Positions 54,401 to 64,000 of a stretch of DNA of 64,000 nucleotides are shown here, in pieces. A model generated the notes under the pieces. It saw nothing but the letters and a program-made list of their open reading frames with translations, had not been told where the DNA came from and ran no database searches. Each line of letters begins with the position of its first letter. Positions within the stretch are counted from its first letter, which is position 1. This DNA is from Clavaria fumosa (lineage: Eukaryota > Basidiomycota > Agaricomycetes > Agaricales > Clavariaceae). The position numbers were made by a program, and so were the translations under genes. Where the stretch lies: assembly GCA_951802425.1 (NCBI GenBank), contig OX637802.1, positions 1,550,001-1,614,000 on the forward strand, in the 5' to 3' direction.

Positions 54401-54943
54401 TCTGGATCTCTTTTCGATTTTCGCCTAGAATTCCTTCAGTTGACGGGCAGGGCCGTGAGGAACCAGAATGACATAACTGACCTTCAACTTTATTTCTTGT
54501 TTTTCCAATTTCTTGACATCAACGCGGGATTCCCTTATATAAAATTAGTCTGAGAACATATTTTCAAGTAATGAAGGTACTACATACTTCCCTCGATTGA
54601 TAGTCTCTAGATCCACGGATTCCGTGATCGCAATCGTGCTCGAGATGGCATTCTTATTCATGTTGACAACATTGTCTAATTTTCTCAATTCAGGGAGCTT
54701 TAGCCTCCTGGCCCGCTCTTGCAGAAGACCATCCAACATGAGAGCAAGCTTTGAAATGAGCCCTTCCACTATTTCCGAGCGTTCATCACCAGCCACTGAT
54801 TCCAATATGTCTCGAGCAACGCGAAGGATATCCTCATCTTCACCAGCATCGTCTACAAGATAGCCAGAGACGTAGTCGACGATAATGTCATCAGTGTCCG
54901 GAAGGCTTGAGCGGATCTCTTGAGCAATTTCCACAGAGGACAT
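51456..54943 (-). CDS. GCN20: ABCF ATPase, GCN20/ABCF3 type
   Basis: Soluble twin-cassette ATPase without membrane helices. Start ATG 54941-54943 (MSSVEIAQEIRSSLPDTDD), stop TAG 51456-51458. The N-terminal 200 residues (IIVDYVSGYLVDD..., then a Lys/Glu-rich coiled region) resemble the Gcn1-binding part of GCN20. Cassette 1: GRNG...VGKSTFLRHIAL (P-loop split by an intron), signature SFSGGWR, Walker B LLLLDEPSNHVD. Between the cassettes: FYSTKSERDRN... linker. Cassette 2: IVGANGAGKST, signature LSGGQKSR, LLLDE|PTNHLDIE (split by an intron), VIIISHDERF, and C-terminus IVSNIKAKP. GCN20 with GCN1 activates the GCN2 kinase on ribosomes during amino acid starvation. More than ten short introns. Confidence 0.92.
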
Positions 54944-55306
54944 GTCGTTCAAAGAGTGATCGTGAGTATCAGGTGACCGCTCATCATGTTCACAACTACA
55001 AAGTAAAATTTGCATGCACAATTTCTAAGGACCCATATTAGAACTACATTATTTAGAGAGGCCCCCCAAAGCTTATCAAAATATTGACAATTGGTCAAGT
55101 ACGCATAATTTGTAAGAGTTAAGAAGGTAAGTGTTTCCTTATGGTGACCCACAATATTGCATACTGTACCTGAGGGTTCCTTACATGAACAGGCTCTTGG
55201 TTTGATAAGCAGACAAAGTTTTTGGCTGATGGACACTGCATTTAAATTTACAACTACCCTTAATATCAATAGCATTGACCTCTGATTCATGCAACAACCT
55301 GAAGGG
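54944..55306. other. intergenic: GCN20 promoter and NB-ARC 3' flank
   Basis: About 360 bp, AT-rich. No gene seen. Confidence 0.5.
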
Positions 55307-58300
55307 TCATGGAAGTTCTGAGATATCAGGCTCTTCCACAGCATCATACCAGACCTCAGGCCCATCTGCATCCTCAGATTCAATGGATGGGCTGGTGCAG
55401 ATCTCTTCTTCATGCACTGGCAGCACTTCTGTCTCATATGTTCCCTGAGCTTGATTTGGGTTTGCCACATTGTCAATGCTTATCAGAGGATTTGGATATT
55501 GGCCAAGCACTCTTGTGCTGACTTCCATGGCATGGGCCTGCAGTTCCTCTGCTTTGCTATACTTTCTGTGAGCTGGGTACATGAATGCCAAATTATGAAT
55601 GCTTGTCAGAGTGTCTGGATGTTCTGGGCCAAGCATTCTCTTCCTGACTTCCATGACATAGACTTGCAGCCTCTCTGCCTCATTATGCTTTTTCTGAGCA
55701 TAGTATATGGATGCCAAATTGTCAATACTTTTCAGAGTGCCTGGATGCTCTGGGCCAAGCACTTTCTTCTCAGTTTCCATGACATGGACTTGCAGCTCCT
55801 CAGCCTCATTGTACTTTCCCTGAGCTGTATATGTGGATGCCAAATTGGCAATGCTCATCAGTGTGTCAGGATGTTCTGGGCCAAGAACTCTCTTCCTGAC
55901 TTCCATGACATGGGTCTCTAGCACCTCTGTTTCACCATACTTGCCCTGTGTATAATAAGTAGAAGCCAAATTGATAATACTTGTCAAAGTTCCTGGATGC
56001 TCCAGGCCAAGCACTCTCTTCCTGGCTTCCATGACATGGGCCTGCAGCTTCTCAGCTTCACTATACTTGCCCTGAACATGGTATGTGGATGCCAGATTGT
56101 GAATACTTGTCAGAGTGTCTGGATGTTCTGAGCCCAGCACTCTCTTCCTGGCTTCTATAACATGGACTTGCAGCTCTTCTGCTTCACTATGCTTGCCCTG
56201 AGCACCATATGTAGAAGCTAAATTGAGCACACTTTCAAGAGTGTTTGGATGCTCTGTGCCAAGCACTCTCTTCCTGGCTTCCATAACATGGACTTGCAGC
56301 TCCTCAGCCTTGTCATACTTTTGCTGAGCTGCATATGTGGATGCCAAATTGGCAATGCTTGTCAGGGTGTCTGGATGCTCTGGGCCAAGCAATCCCTTCC
56401 TAGCTTCCATGACATAGACTTGCAATGCCTCTGCCTCAACATGCTTGCCCTGTACAACATATGTGGAAGCTAAATTGAGAATGACTGCAAGAGTAGTTGG
56501 ATGCTCTGTGCCAAGGATCCTCTTCCTGGCTTCCATGATATAGACCTGTAGTGCCTCTGCCTCACTGTACTTTCCTTGAGCATTGTATATAAATGCCAAG
56601 TTGTGCATGCTTTTCAGAGTGTCTAAATGCTCTGTTCCTAGCACTCTCTTCATGGTTTCTGTGACATGAGCTTGCAGCTCTTCTGCCTTATTGTACTTTC
56701 CCTGGGCTTGGTATGTGGATGCCAAATTATGAATAGTTGCCAGATTTTGTGGATGCTCTGCACTGTACATTCTCTTCATGGCTTCCATAACTTGGATCTC
56801 AAGAACTTCTGCCTCATTGTGCTTTCCCTGAGCCCAATATGTTTCTGCCAAACTGCAAATAGTGGCCAATGTATCTGGGTGTTCTGGACCAAGTACTCTC
56901 TTCCTAACTTCTATGACATGGACTTGCAGCTCCTCTGCCTCACTATACTTGCCCTGAGCTTGGCATGTAGATGCCACATCATGAATAATTGATAGAGTGT
57001 CTGGATGCTCTGGGCCAAGTACTCTCTTCCTGGCTTCCATGACACAGACTTGCAGCACCTCTGCCTCATTGTGCTTGCTCTGAGCTTGGTATGTGGAAGC
57101 CAGATTGAGAATACTTGCAAGAGTACTTGGGTATACCAGTCCAGATACTCTTTTTGTGGCTTCTATGGCCTGGGCATCAAGCACCTTTGCCTCATTGTGT
57201 TTGCCCTGAGCATGGTATGTGGATGCCAACTTGATAATGCTTGTCAGTGTGTCTGGATGCTCTAAGCCAAGCACTCTCTTCCTGGTTTCCATAACATAGA
57301 CTTGCAATGCCTCTGCCTCATCATACTTGTTCTGAGCATAGTAAGTGGATGCTAAATTGTGAATACTGGTCAGAGTGTGTGGATGCTCTGTAGAGAACAT
57401 TTTCTTCCTGGACTCTACAACTTGGATTTCAAGCTCCTCTGCTTCACTGTACTTGCCCTGAGCCCAATATGTTGCTGCTAAACTGCTGATTGTAGCTAAA
57501 GTGTCTGGGTGTTCTGGGCCAAGTACTTTCTTTCTGGCTTCCATGACATGTATTTGCAGCACTTGTGCCTCACTGTACTTGCCCTGAGCATAATATGTGG
57601 ATGCCAAATTGTGACCACTTGTTAGAGTATGTGGATGCTCTGCACCAAACATTCTCTTCCTGGCTTCTCTGACATCCATCTCAAGTGCCTTTGCCTCATT
57701 GTGCTTGCCCTGAGCTGAGTATGTCATTGCCAAATTGCCAATGCAGCCCAAAGTCTCTAGATGTTCTGAGCCAAGTACTCTCTTCCTGGCTTCCATAACA
57801 TGGACCTGCAACTTTTCTGCATCATCATACTTTGCTAGATCCTGATATGTGTTTGCTAAAAGATCCATACTTCTTAGAGTCTGTGGGTGTTCTGTACCAA
57901 ACTCTTGTGTTCTGCATTCCACTACATGCAAATTCAGCTGCTCTGCCTGTCTCCAGTAGCCACTGTCATCATAAACTAGTCCCAACCTCTCAGCCCTGTT
58001 GGCATTCTTGACAGCATATGACAATTCCTCAGCATGCTTCCACATGGCGACAATGTGCATGAGCAATGACTGACGCAGTAAATAGTCTGCTCTACTTCTC
58101 CCAGTGGGGATTGAGTGGTGCAACATGATGTCCACAGAGTTGCATTTTGACCATTTTTGCTCATCAGACAATCTGTCCCAGCACCAAGAATGTACTAATG
58201 GATGCATGGAATATAGTCTTCCACTGCTGCCACTCTTTTTCACAAGTGAAAATGATTTTAGCATTTCAATTGCTTTCCTCAAGATGAAACCATCCCAGCA

Positions 58301-59514
58301 ACCTTGATTGTCAACCTGCAATAAGCTGGACCAAGACACTGAGTCTCCCAGGAGCTGCTCTAGAGGCTTTTCATCACTGGCCTGCACCTTATTCAAGGCT
58401 AACTCTTCAGCTGCATGCTTGAACATATGTTCCGGAACATCCACATGGTGCAGGAAGGCAAATATCTCCAGAACCAAAATTGCACTTGATGCTGCTTGGG
58501 CAACCTTTGAGTTTTTCTCTAAAAGGACCCTTGCTTGTATCTCTGAGACAGACAGCTCCCATGTGCTGTACACTGCCTGGCCATAGTTGGATGCCCCCTT
58601 GAATGAAGGATGGTCCAATAACTCCTGACGGTGTCTTTCATACCTCTCAAGGTAATCATCAAGATCACATAGATCACTTGCAATGGATGCACCAGCCTGG
58701 TCCACAGCTAGAGGCAAGTAGCACAAGGCAGTCACGATAGGGTATGCTGCTTGTCTCAGCTCATCATCAGCCTCATCATAGCAGGCAGCTCTCAGAAGGA
58801 GCGAGACAGCACTCTGCTCCTCCATCCGGTCAACTTCAACCCAAGCCTGAGGGTTCACCAGCCTGCGCATGTTGGGATTACGGCTGGTGATGAGTATGTT
58901 GCCTCGGTTGCATGCAGGCATATAGGGCCCGAGCATGGCAGGATCTCCTGCACTATCATACACAAGTAACCACTCTTCTGCAATCCCGGAAATCCATGCG
59001 AGGATGGAGCGCACGGTGTTTTCAATTCCAGATGCTTGGGCAGCTGCGTCATTGGCGATAGCCTTGATGGACTGTTCAATCGTGTCGCTGCTGGTTGCAT
59101 CAATCCAAAAGACACGCCAGAACCTGCAGGAGCCACTGAGTAAAAAAGCAATGAGGTACCATTTGACATACAGCTTTGGGTTTTCCTCAATAAATCTCAA
59201 GCAAATCTGTGTCTTGCCAACACCCCCCATTCCATAGAGAAGGAAGACCCTTCTAGAGAGCAATTGGCCATTGCGAGGGCCAAAATGGGCTCGGAGCCTG
59301 TCGAGGTACAATTTCTGCCCTGTAAAGATAGGGCTAGATGCGGGCATTTGTTTGAATATCATCGGCGACTGGTACTCTTGAGAGGTGGGGAGACCAGGTT
59401 GTACTGCATTAGCAGGTTAGCAGATGCTCTGAAAGTCCATTCAGCCGTGCTCACCTTGATGGATGTGGATGGCACCAATGTTGACATTGTTAGAGCCGAC
59501 GGATCCACCAGCAT
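55307..59514 (-). CDS. NB-ARC-TPR STAND (NLR-like) protein
   Basis: The main frame runs to a stop at 55307 and can be extended upstream: exons 55307-59123, 59172-59403 and 59455-59514, with one or two further 5' exons probably reaching about 59.7 kb (GSATGVLPVAPAM just upstream). Domains: a short Gly/Asn-rich leader (GSNNVNIGAIHIHQ), NB-ARC with P-loop YGMGGVGKTQ, RVFWIDATS, Walker B WLLVYDSAGD, LITSRNP and CYLPLAVDQAGA (GLPL-like), a winged-helix region, then about 20 TPR units of 42 aa (pattern YxAQGKYxEAExLQxxVMEARKRVLGPEHPDTLTSIxNLAST) and an acidic tail (DADGPEVWYD). The TPRs are of the kinesin-light-chain type. Fungal NB-ARC-TPR proteins are thought to sense partner or non-self molecules through the repeats. 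No disruption is visible. Coding sequence is AT-richer than neighbours. Confidence 0.88.
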
Positions 59515-59699
59515 CTGCAACAATTGAGCAGGAGTATGATGACAAGCATTCTATACCCACATATTGTGGAGTGACTGAAGTTCTGATGCATGGCTGGGGC
59601 CACTGGCAGCACACCGGTCGCACTCCCAATGTCTGCGAAAGATAGAACCATAAATGAAACATAGGCCGCTTGACAATCGCAAACAACTTACACTTTGCT

Positions 59700-61797
59700 G
59701 CCCCTTCCTCCAATGACAGCTCGCTTGGTAGAAGCATGCTGTGGTCCCTGATATCCATAAGCGAGGTGAGGTGACAAGAAATGTTCGCAGCTGGCACTGT
59801 TGTGGGGAGAGTAAGATCCCGCAGAGCCACGTGACATTACAGCAGTTCTCTCAAATGACTTCACGAACACGAGCCAACGTTTACAAAACTCTGTCGCGTT
59901 AGATGTCGTGCTGATCGGTCGCTGTATCTGGCTCCTAGAGGATCCTGACAGTCCTGATCGTTGCTTACAACCGCGACTAACACGCACGTAAGGCTCACTC
60001 ATTGCACAGGCGCCAAGACGAACAATTCCAACTGGAAACTGCGCCGCTTCAGCAAGGGTGAGCGTTTGTCCCATCTCACTGCTCTGCGAATACATTTTGA
60101 TGTCCGCCTGCGTGCTACGGTGCGTTCTCCGTGATCAGGTGCTAGAATTTGATTTCACTAGAACCGCTTCCAGTAATTTCGAGTGCCCATAATTTTTTAG
60201 CAATTATTTTTGGCGCAAATGAGGAGGACCGCCGGCGAGACACCACCGGCACTGCCCAGTGTCACTTGTGTTGATGACCATGAGGACGTCTCAGGCAATT
60301 AAACTTTCAATTTCTTCGGTCGTCAATGCTCCGTTTAATGACCCGGACGTGTCGAGCACCCCCCGCTAGCATCTAGATGTATAGCGACGTCATCCTCACA
60401 GCGCCTAGTTGGTCTGCGGTCTGGTACTTGCCGTCGTTGTCCACATTCCGTGAGCTCCGCTAATGGTCGACATCAGGGCCTTCCTCCAACAGCAACCATA
60501 TCTAACCAACATATTTGGGATCCTCACGCCTCTCATTTCCCCGTCGTTTTTGCCGTCCGCGGCCTAAATACGCTTCTCAGACAACGGCAGACAGCTCGAA
60601 AACTGGCACGGCCGATTCGGGGCCATGACGAGAATTCAGGAGCATTCGAGGCATTCGAGGCAGAAATGGGCTCTGGGAGCCAGAGCGCCGATAGGAGGGA
60701 AGCTGCTTTTCGACATACCCCTTTTCGGGTGGTGCTACCGAAGGCGACAAGTCCCATGCGCAGAAGCAACAGAGATCTACGGGCTATTGCCCAGAACATG
60801 AGCACTAGTTCGGGCCAGCCCACCCTCGCTTTGGCTCTGTCTGCGTCTTCTGTGTCTGTTTCTGCGCAAGCAGTACAGCAGTCTGTATCCTTTTCCACGC
60901 GTTGCCATGCGGTCCTTGATACGGCAGCATTCTTCTGGGCAGCTCAGCACGGATAGGTCATCCAGCTCACGAAGAGGACGGAAGTCCACACTGGAGTTAG
61001 AGAAGCACCGGTATCTCCCGTCGGTCCTGACGACAGACTCTGTATCTCGACTTCTGTGGCTCCCCATCGCGACGTTATCTGTCAAACAGATTTTCAAACA
61101 CTTACGGAGGAACGGGACGAGTCACCCAATGAATAACCGTTCATATGATATGGAGTCAGTGTGGCGTACTCCCCTGCAAGGAACGCTGCAGACAATTGGA
61201 AAATAGGACGAGCTAACGCTGCAGATCGTGGGCGTCCGTCCATCGCGCCTGGGCTACCCATCGATTATCTCGCCAGTCGGAGGCAGTGTGGATGGAAGAG
61301 CCCTCGAAAGATCCACCACCAAGCTGACGAGAGCGACGCTGCCGGGCCAGAAAGGAGATGGAGGACTGAACCTTATTCGAGAAGACTTCTACACGTGGGG
61401 TGCACGGAACTTGGATGGTTCCTTTCTTTGGTTGGCGGCGACAGGGTGACCAACTGAACTGTGATAAGCCAGCGATAACACTTGGGACTGAGCATTCCAG
61501 GTTTTCTTGTGCTGTTGGGTGAATTACTTACGGAATTGCTTGCTAGACTGTAGTTGAACACAGACATTTTGCTGTCCTTTTTATGAGATGTACTACTCAA
61601 CAAACGGATTACCAGAAGAGAGCGTTACTCGTCCCAAACCCAAAGACCGGCAAATGCGGTTACGGATCCCCATTACCAAGCGATTATCCCTGTTTTAGCC
61701 GTATCCCCGTTTAAGAGCTGGCTGTGTTTACCAAGCAACGTTAGTAGCCGCGTGAAACAAAAATCATCCTCACGCAACCCTCACACCAACCCGCGAC
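59700..61797. other. 2.1-kb region without an assigned gene
   Basis: Holds the 5' end and promoter of the NB-ARC-TPR gene and the promoter of the bZIP gene at 61798. Plus-strand frames 60450-60956 and about 61210-61450 (ending LIREDFYTWGARNLDGSFLW) have protein-like composition but no recognised family, and the connecting splice sites are unclear. Confidence 0.3.
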
Positions 61798-62673
61798 ATG
61801 GCCCGCTCAACGCTCCAGGGCCTCAACAAGGTGATCCTCTTTCCGCCATCTGAGCTGGAAGGTGGAGACGCAGACACTCTGCTTTCTACGTCGACCCCGA
61901 GTTTCCCAGAGCTCGATCTCTGGACCAACCTCGCCTTCGAGAACACCGATTCGGATGAGGGGTCGCCCGATAAACGATCCTCCAGCGCAGAGGATGCCGT
62001 GAATGACGGGGATGACGGCTCACGGACGCACGAACTACTCAACGACCATCTCAACGAGAGCCCATCATCTTTCGATCTCCACGGTTTTCTTGCGGGCTTT
62101 GGCATCAACCCCCTTTTGGTACCTCAGCTACCCCAGCCGCAGCAATCTCATTCACAGCCATCGCTGGCGCAGCTGCTGGCATTGCACGCCGCCTCCTCTC
62201 CTGCCAACACCGCCGGTTTAGCTCAGCCACTCGGGTACTCCGCTCCCCCTGCTTATGATAACACTTCCGTCACCGACGATGCTCTCCGCCCATATCCCGC
62301 GAAACGCCCCCGTATTCACACCCAGTTGACACCCCTCGCAACTGGTGCTTTATCGCAGGACGATCAGACGGACGTCGCCTCGAGCCCCATTTCTTTGACG
62401 CCGGTCTCAGCTGCAGAGGACAAACGCCGCCGAAATACCGCTGCGAGCGCACGGTTCAGGTTGAAGAAGAAAGAGAGAGAGGCAGCGCTCGAGAAGCGTG
62501 CCAAAGAGCTCGAATCTCGCGTTGCGGAACTGGAACGGGAATGTGAAGGGCTTAGAAGGGAGAACGGCTGGCTGAAGGGACTGGTGGTTGGCGTTACGGG
62601 TGCTAATGCTGGCGCACAGATGAAGATGGATAGCAAGAAGAACAAAGACGATACAATCGACGTCAAGGCTTAA
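61798..62673 (+). CDS. bZIP transcription factor, CYS3/MetR (Met4-like) type, 291 aa
   Basis: Single exon of 291 codons. The bZIP domain lies at residues about 207-265: EDKRRRNTAASARFRLKKKE is the basic region, followed by heptads in LEKRAKELESRVAELERECEGLRRENGWLKGLV. The N-T-A-A-S-A-R-F-R core with a zipper ending in ENxWLKxLV is characteristic of Neurospora CYS-3 and Aspergillus MetR. Those proteins activate sulphur-assimilation genes when sulphur is short. The first 200 residues are acidic and then Gln/Pro-rich (activation type), with a nuclear-signal-like AKRPRI. A start at the first ATG fits, as cacgcaaccctc... precedes it without an upstream in-frame start. Confidence 0.87.
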   Translation: MARSTLQGLNKVILFPPSELEGGDADTLLSTSTPSFPELDLWTNLAFENTDSDEGSPDKRSSSAEDAVNDGDDGSRTHELLNDHLNESPSSFDLHGFLAGFGINPLLVPQLPQPQQSHSQPSLAQLLALHAASSPANTAGLAQPLGYSAPPAYDNTSVTDDALRPYPAKRPRIHTQLTPLATGALSQDDQTDVASSPISLTPVSAAEDKRRRNTAASARFRLKKKEREAALEKRAKELESRVAELERECEGLRRENGWLKGLVVGVTGANAGAQMKMDSKKNKDDTIDVKA

Positions 62674-63046
62674 ACGAATGGCGGCTTTCCTGAGGAACAC
62701 CAGGCTCTTTTCAGCAGTGATTTGATTTTTCCCCGCTACTGTATCATATAGAATTTCTTGCTAGTCCATATACATTACCGAGGAAAAGGAAGTGTGGGGG
62801 CGGTGAAAGGGAAAAGCTCCTGTATTTTTTTTTGGTTGTCGTTGTCGTTATCACTGTTATTGGTGGTTTTTTTTGGTAAAGCCAGCTGCGTTGCTGAATC
62901 ACAGTACCAGTACTGATGGGATATAACACTGCGAAACTCACCGTTGTTGTTGTCACGGCCAGTGCTATAGTGCTAAATTAACCCTGATCGTTCACGGCAA
63001 CACTGACGACTGCGGGCGGGTTCCCGCTCCAGCAATTGCATTTCGT
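62674..63046. other. intergenic
   Basis: About 370 bp with T-rich runs (tttttttttgg near 62825 and tttttttgg near 62869). It contains the bZIP 3' flank and the LysM gene promoter. Confidence 0.5.
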
Positions 63047-64000
63047 ATGGTATTCAACGATGGGTCACTGGGCAGAAATGCCCGCATCATGTCCTACCAT
63101 GTTCACTCCCTCTCAGAGGACGGGTCAGAGGCGTCCTACACTTCTGCTCGACAGGCGGGACACACCCGGCCCATGCGGCGTTCCGCCAGCGTGTCAAGCA
63201 CGAGGAGCAAGGCGCGCGACCCCGGCCCTTCGAGGCGGGGATCCAAGGACTCGGTATATCACCCCCTCAAAGCAGGGCCATCCTCATCCTCATCACCAGC
63301 AGCAGCGGCGGGAGCAGGAGTGAAGGCTCCTCCTAATGGGAACGGGGTCACTCGTCCACGCCTCGAGAAGCTCGTCAGCCGCATGGACTCCTGGGGTGCG
63401 GACGACGGCTGCAGTTCCAGTGGCGAGGGCGGGGAACCGTCGCTATCAAGAACCGCAGATGAAAAACTCGTCCTCGTACATCAGGTAAGTTCGACCCCGT
63501 AGGCGACTCGTCTTCCCACTCGGCTGCATTGAAGGCGTTCTCTCCTATCTATCCCAGATATCGCCCAAGGATTCCCTCGCCGGCGTCGCCCTCAAGTACG
63601 GCGTGACGATGTCCGAGCTTCGCAGAGCCAACCAGCTATGGTCCACCGACTCCATCCACCTGCGCAAAGTCCTCTACGTCCCCGTCAGAGCCGACGCCGC
63701 CCAGACCTACGCCCGCTCCGACGACCCAACCCACGCCGTCCGGAGAGTCCCCACCTCGCGCCTGTCCTTCTTCCCACCGCCTACCGCGCGCCCGCACACC
63801 CCCGAGCCCAAGTACACCGGCGCACGCACAGGCTCACGCGCGCCCTCCCCGGCCATAGCAACGGCGCCGCTTCCCGCGCGCGCCTCGCCCCGCGCCAGCC
63901 CCGACATCGGCGGCACGGCGCAGCACGCCCGCGCGGGGACGCTCTCGTCGCTCGCGCAAGTCCTCGGGTCCGCGCCCGCCCCGCGGCCCTCGTATCATCG
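63047..64000 (+). CDS. LysM-domain protein, partial at right edge
   Basis: Exon 1 63047-63484, then GTAAGT...CCCAG intron, exon 2 63558 to beyond 64000, in frame. No signal peptide is seen (MVFNDGSLGRNARIMSYHVH), so it is probably intracellular; a second ATG at 63089 is possible. After a Ser/Arg/Pro-rich region the junction forms a LysM domain, about residues 141-190: LVLVHQISPKDSLAGVALKYG, TMSELRRANQLWSTDSIHL, KVLYVPV. LysM domains bind N-acetylglucosamine polymers when secreted; cytosolic LysM proteins of the LYSMD type are also common in fungi and animals. Downstream is a GC-rich Pro/Ser/Ala-rich region that continues off the window. Confidence 0.8.

Noticed and set aside
1..64000. CRISPR arrays, operons, bacterial-type ribosome binding sites
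   Set aside because: No spaced direct repeats, and the window is clearly eukaryotic with intron-containing genes.

Overview
The window is a stretch of nuclear genome from a basidiomycete fungus, very likely a mushroom-forming agaricomycete. The evidence is dense genes on both strands cut by many short introns (about 45-100 nt, GTRNGT...AG), two large STAND/NLR-type genes (NACHT-WD40 and NB-ARC-TPR), fungal housekeeping orthologues with basidiomycete-like intron patterns, and a fungal Ty1/Copia retrotransposon. I saw no rRNA gene, convincing tRNA gene or CRISPR array. Coordinates of multi-exon genes run from start codon to stop codon; exon limits are given where frame and splice sites agreed.

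Layout. 0.3-6 kb: two tandem short-chain dehydrogenase genes plus a decayed third copy, with an unrecognised protein gene between the two intact ones. 6.8-8.5 kb: a predicted seven-helix membrane protein with a long polar tail. 9.4-20 kb: a NACHT-WD40 gene whose first exon is split by two independent insertions, a 1.05 kb almost perfect palindrome and a complete Copia element with apparently identical LTRs. 20.3-28.2 kb: a HAC1/XBP1-type bZIP regulator with a probable Ire1-type frame-shifting intron, a CHZ1-like H2A.Z chaperone, proteasome subunit alpha-3, a CTR copper transporter and the 40S assembly factor TSR1. 29-35 kb: CLC chloride/proton transporter, ARL3/ARFRP1 GTPase and V-ATPase proteolipid c'' (VMA16), three genes of Golgi/vacuole function side by side. 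35-51 kb: CUE-domain protein, RKM4/SETD6-type methyltransferase, FAD monooxygenase, CRAL-TRIO lipid-transfer protein, PPG1-type phosphatase and a C2H2 zinc-finger protein. 51-59.7 kb: GCN20-type ABCF ATPase and an intact NB-ARC protein with about 20 TPR units. 61.8-64 kb: a CYS3/MetR-type bZIP protein and a LysM-domain protein that runs off the right edge.

How the genes fit together. Most are independent housekeeping genes, often divergent pairs sharing short promoters (CHZ1/proteasome, CTR/TSR1, ARL3/VMA16), several of them with CACGTG boxes. The two STAND genes, with near-identical internal repeats and AT-richer coding sequence, are the accessory part and look like members of the fast-evolving fungal non-self recognition repertoire. 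The most notable points are the freshly disrupted NLR allele, the palindromic foldback insert, the compact Copia element whose start codon lies in its likely tRNA-Met primer site, and the predicted unconventional HAC1 intron.
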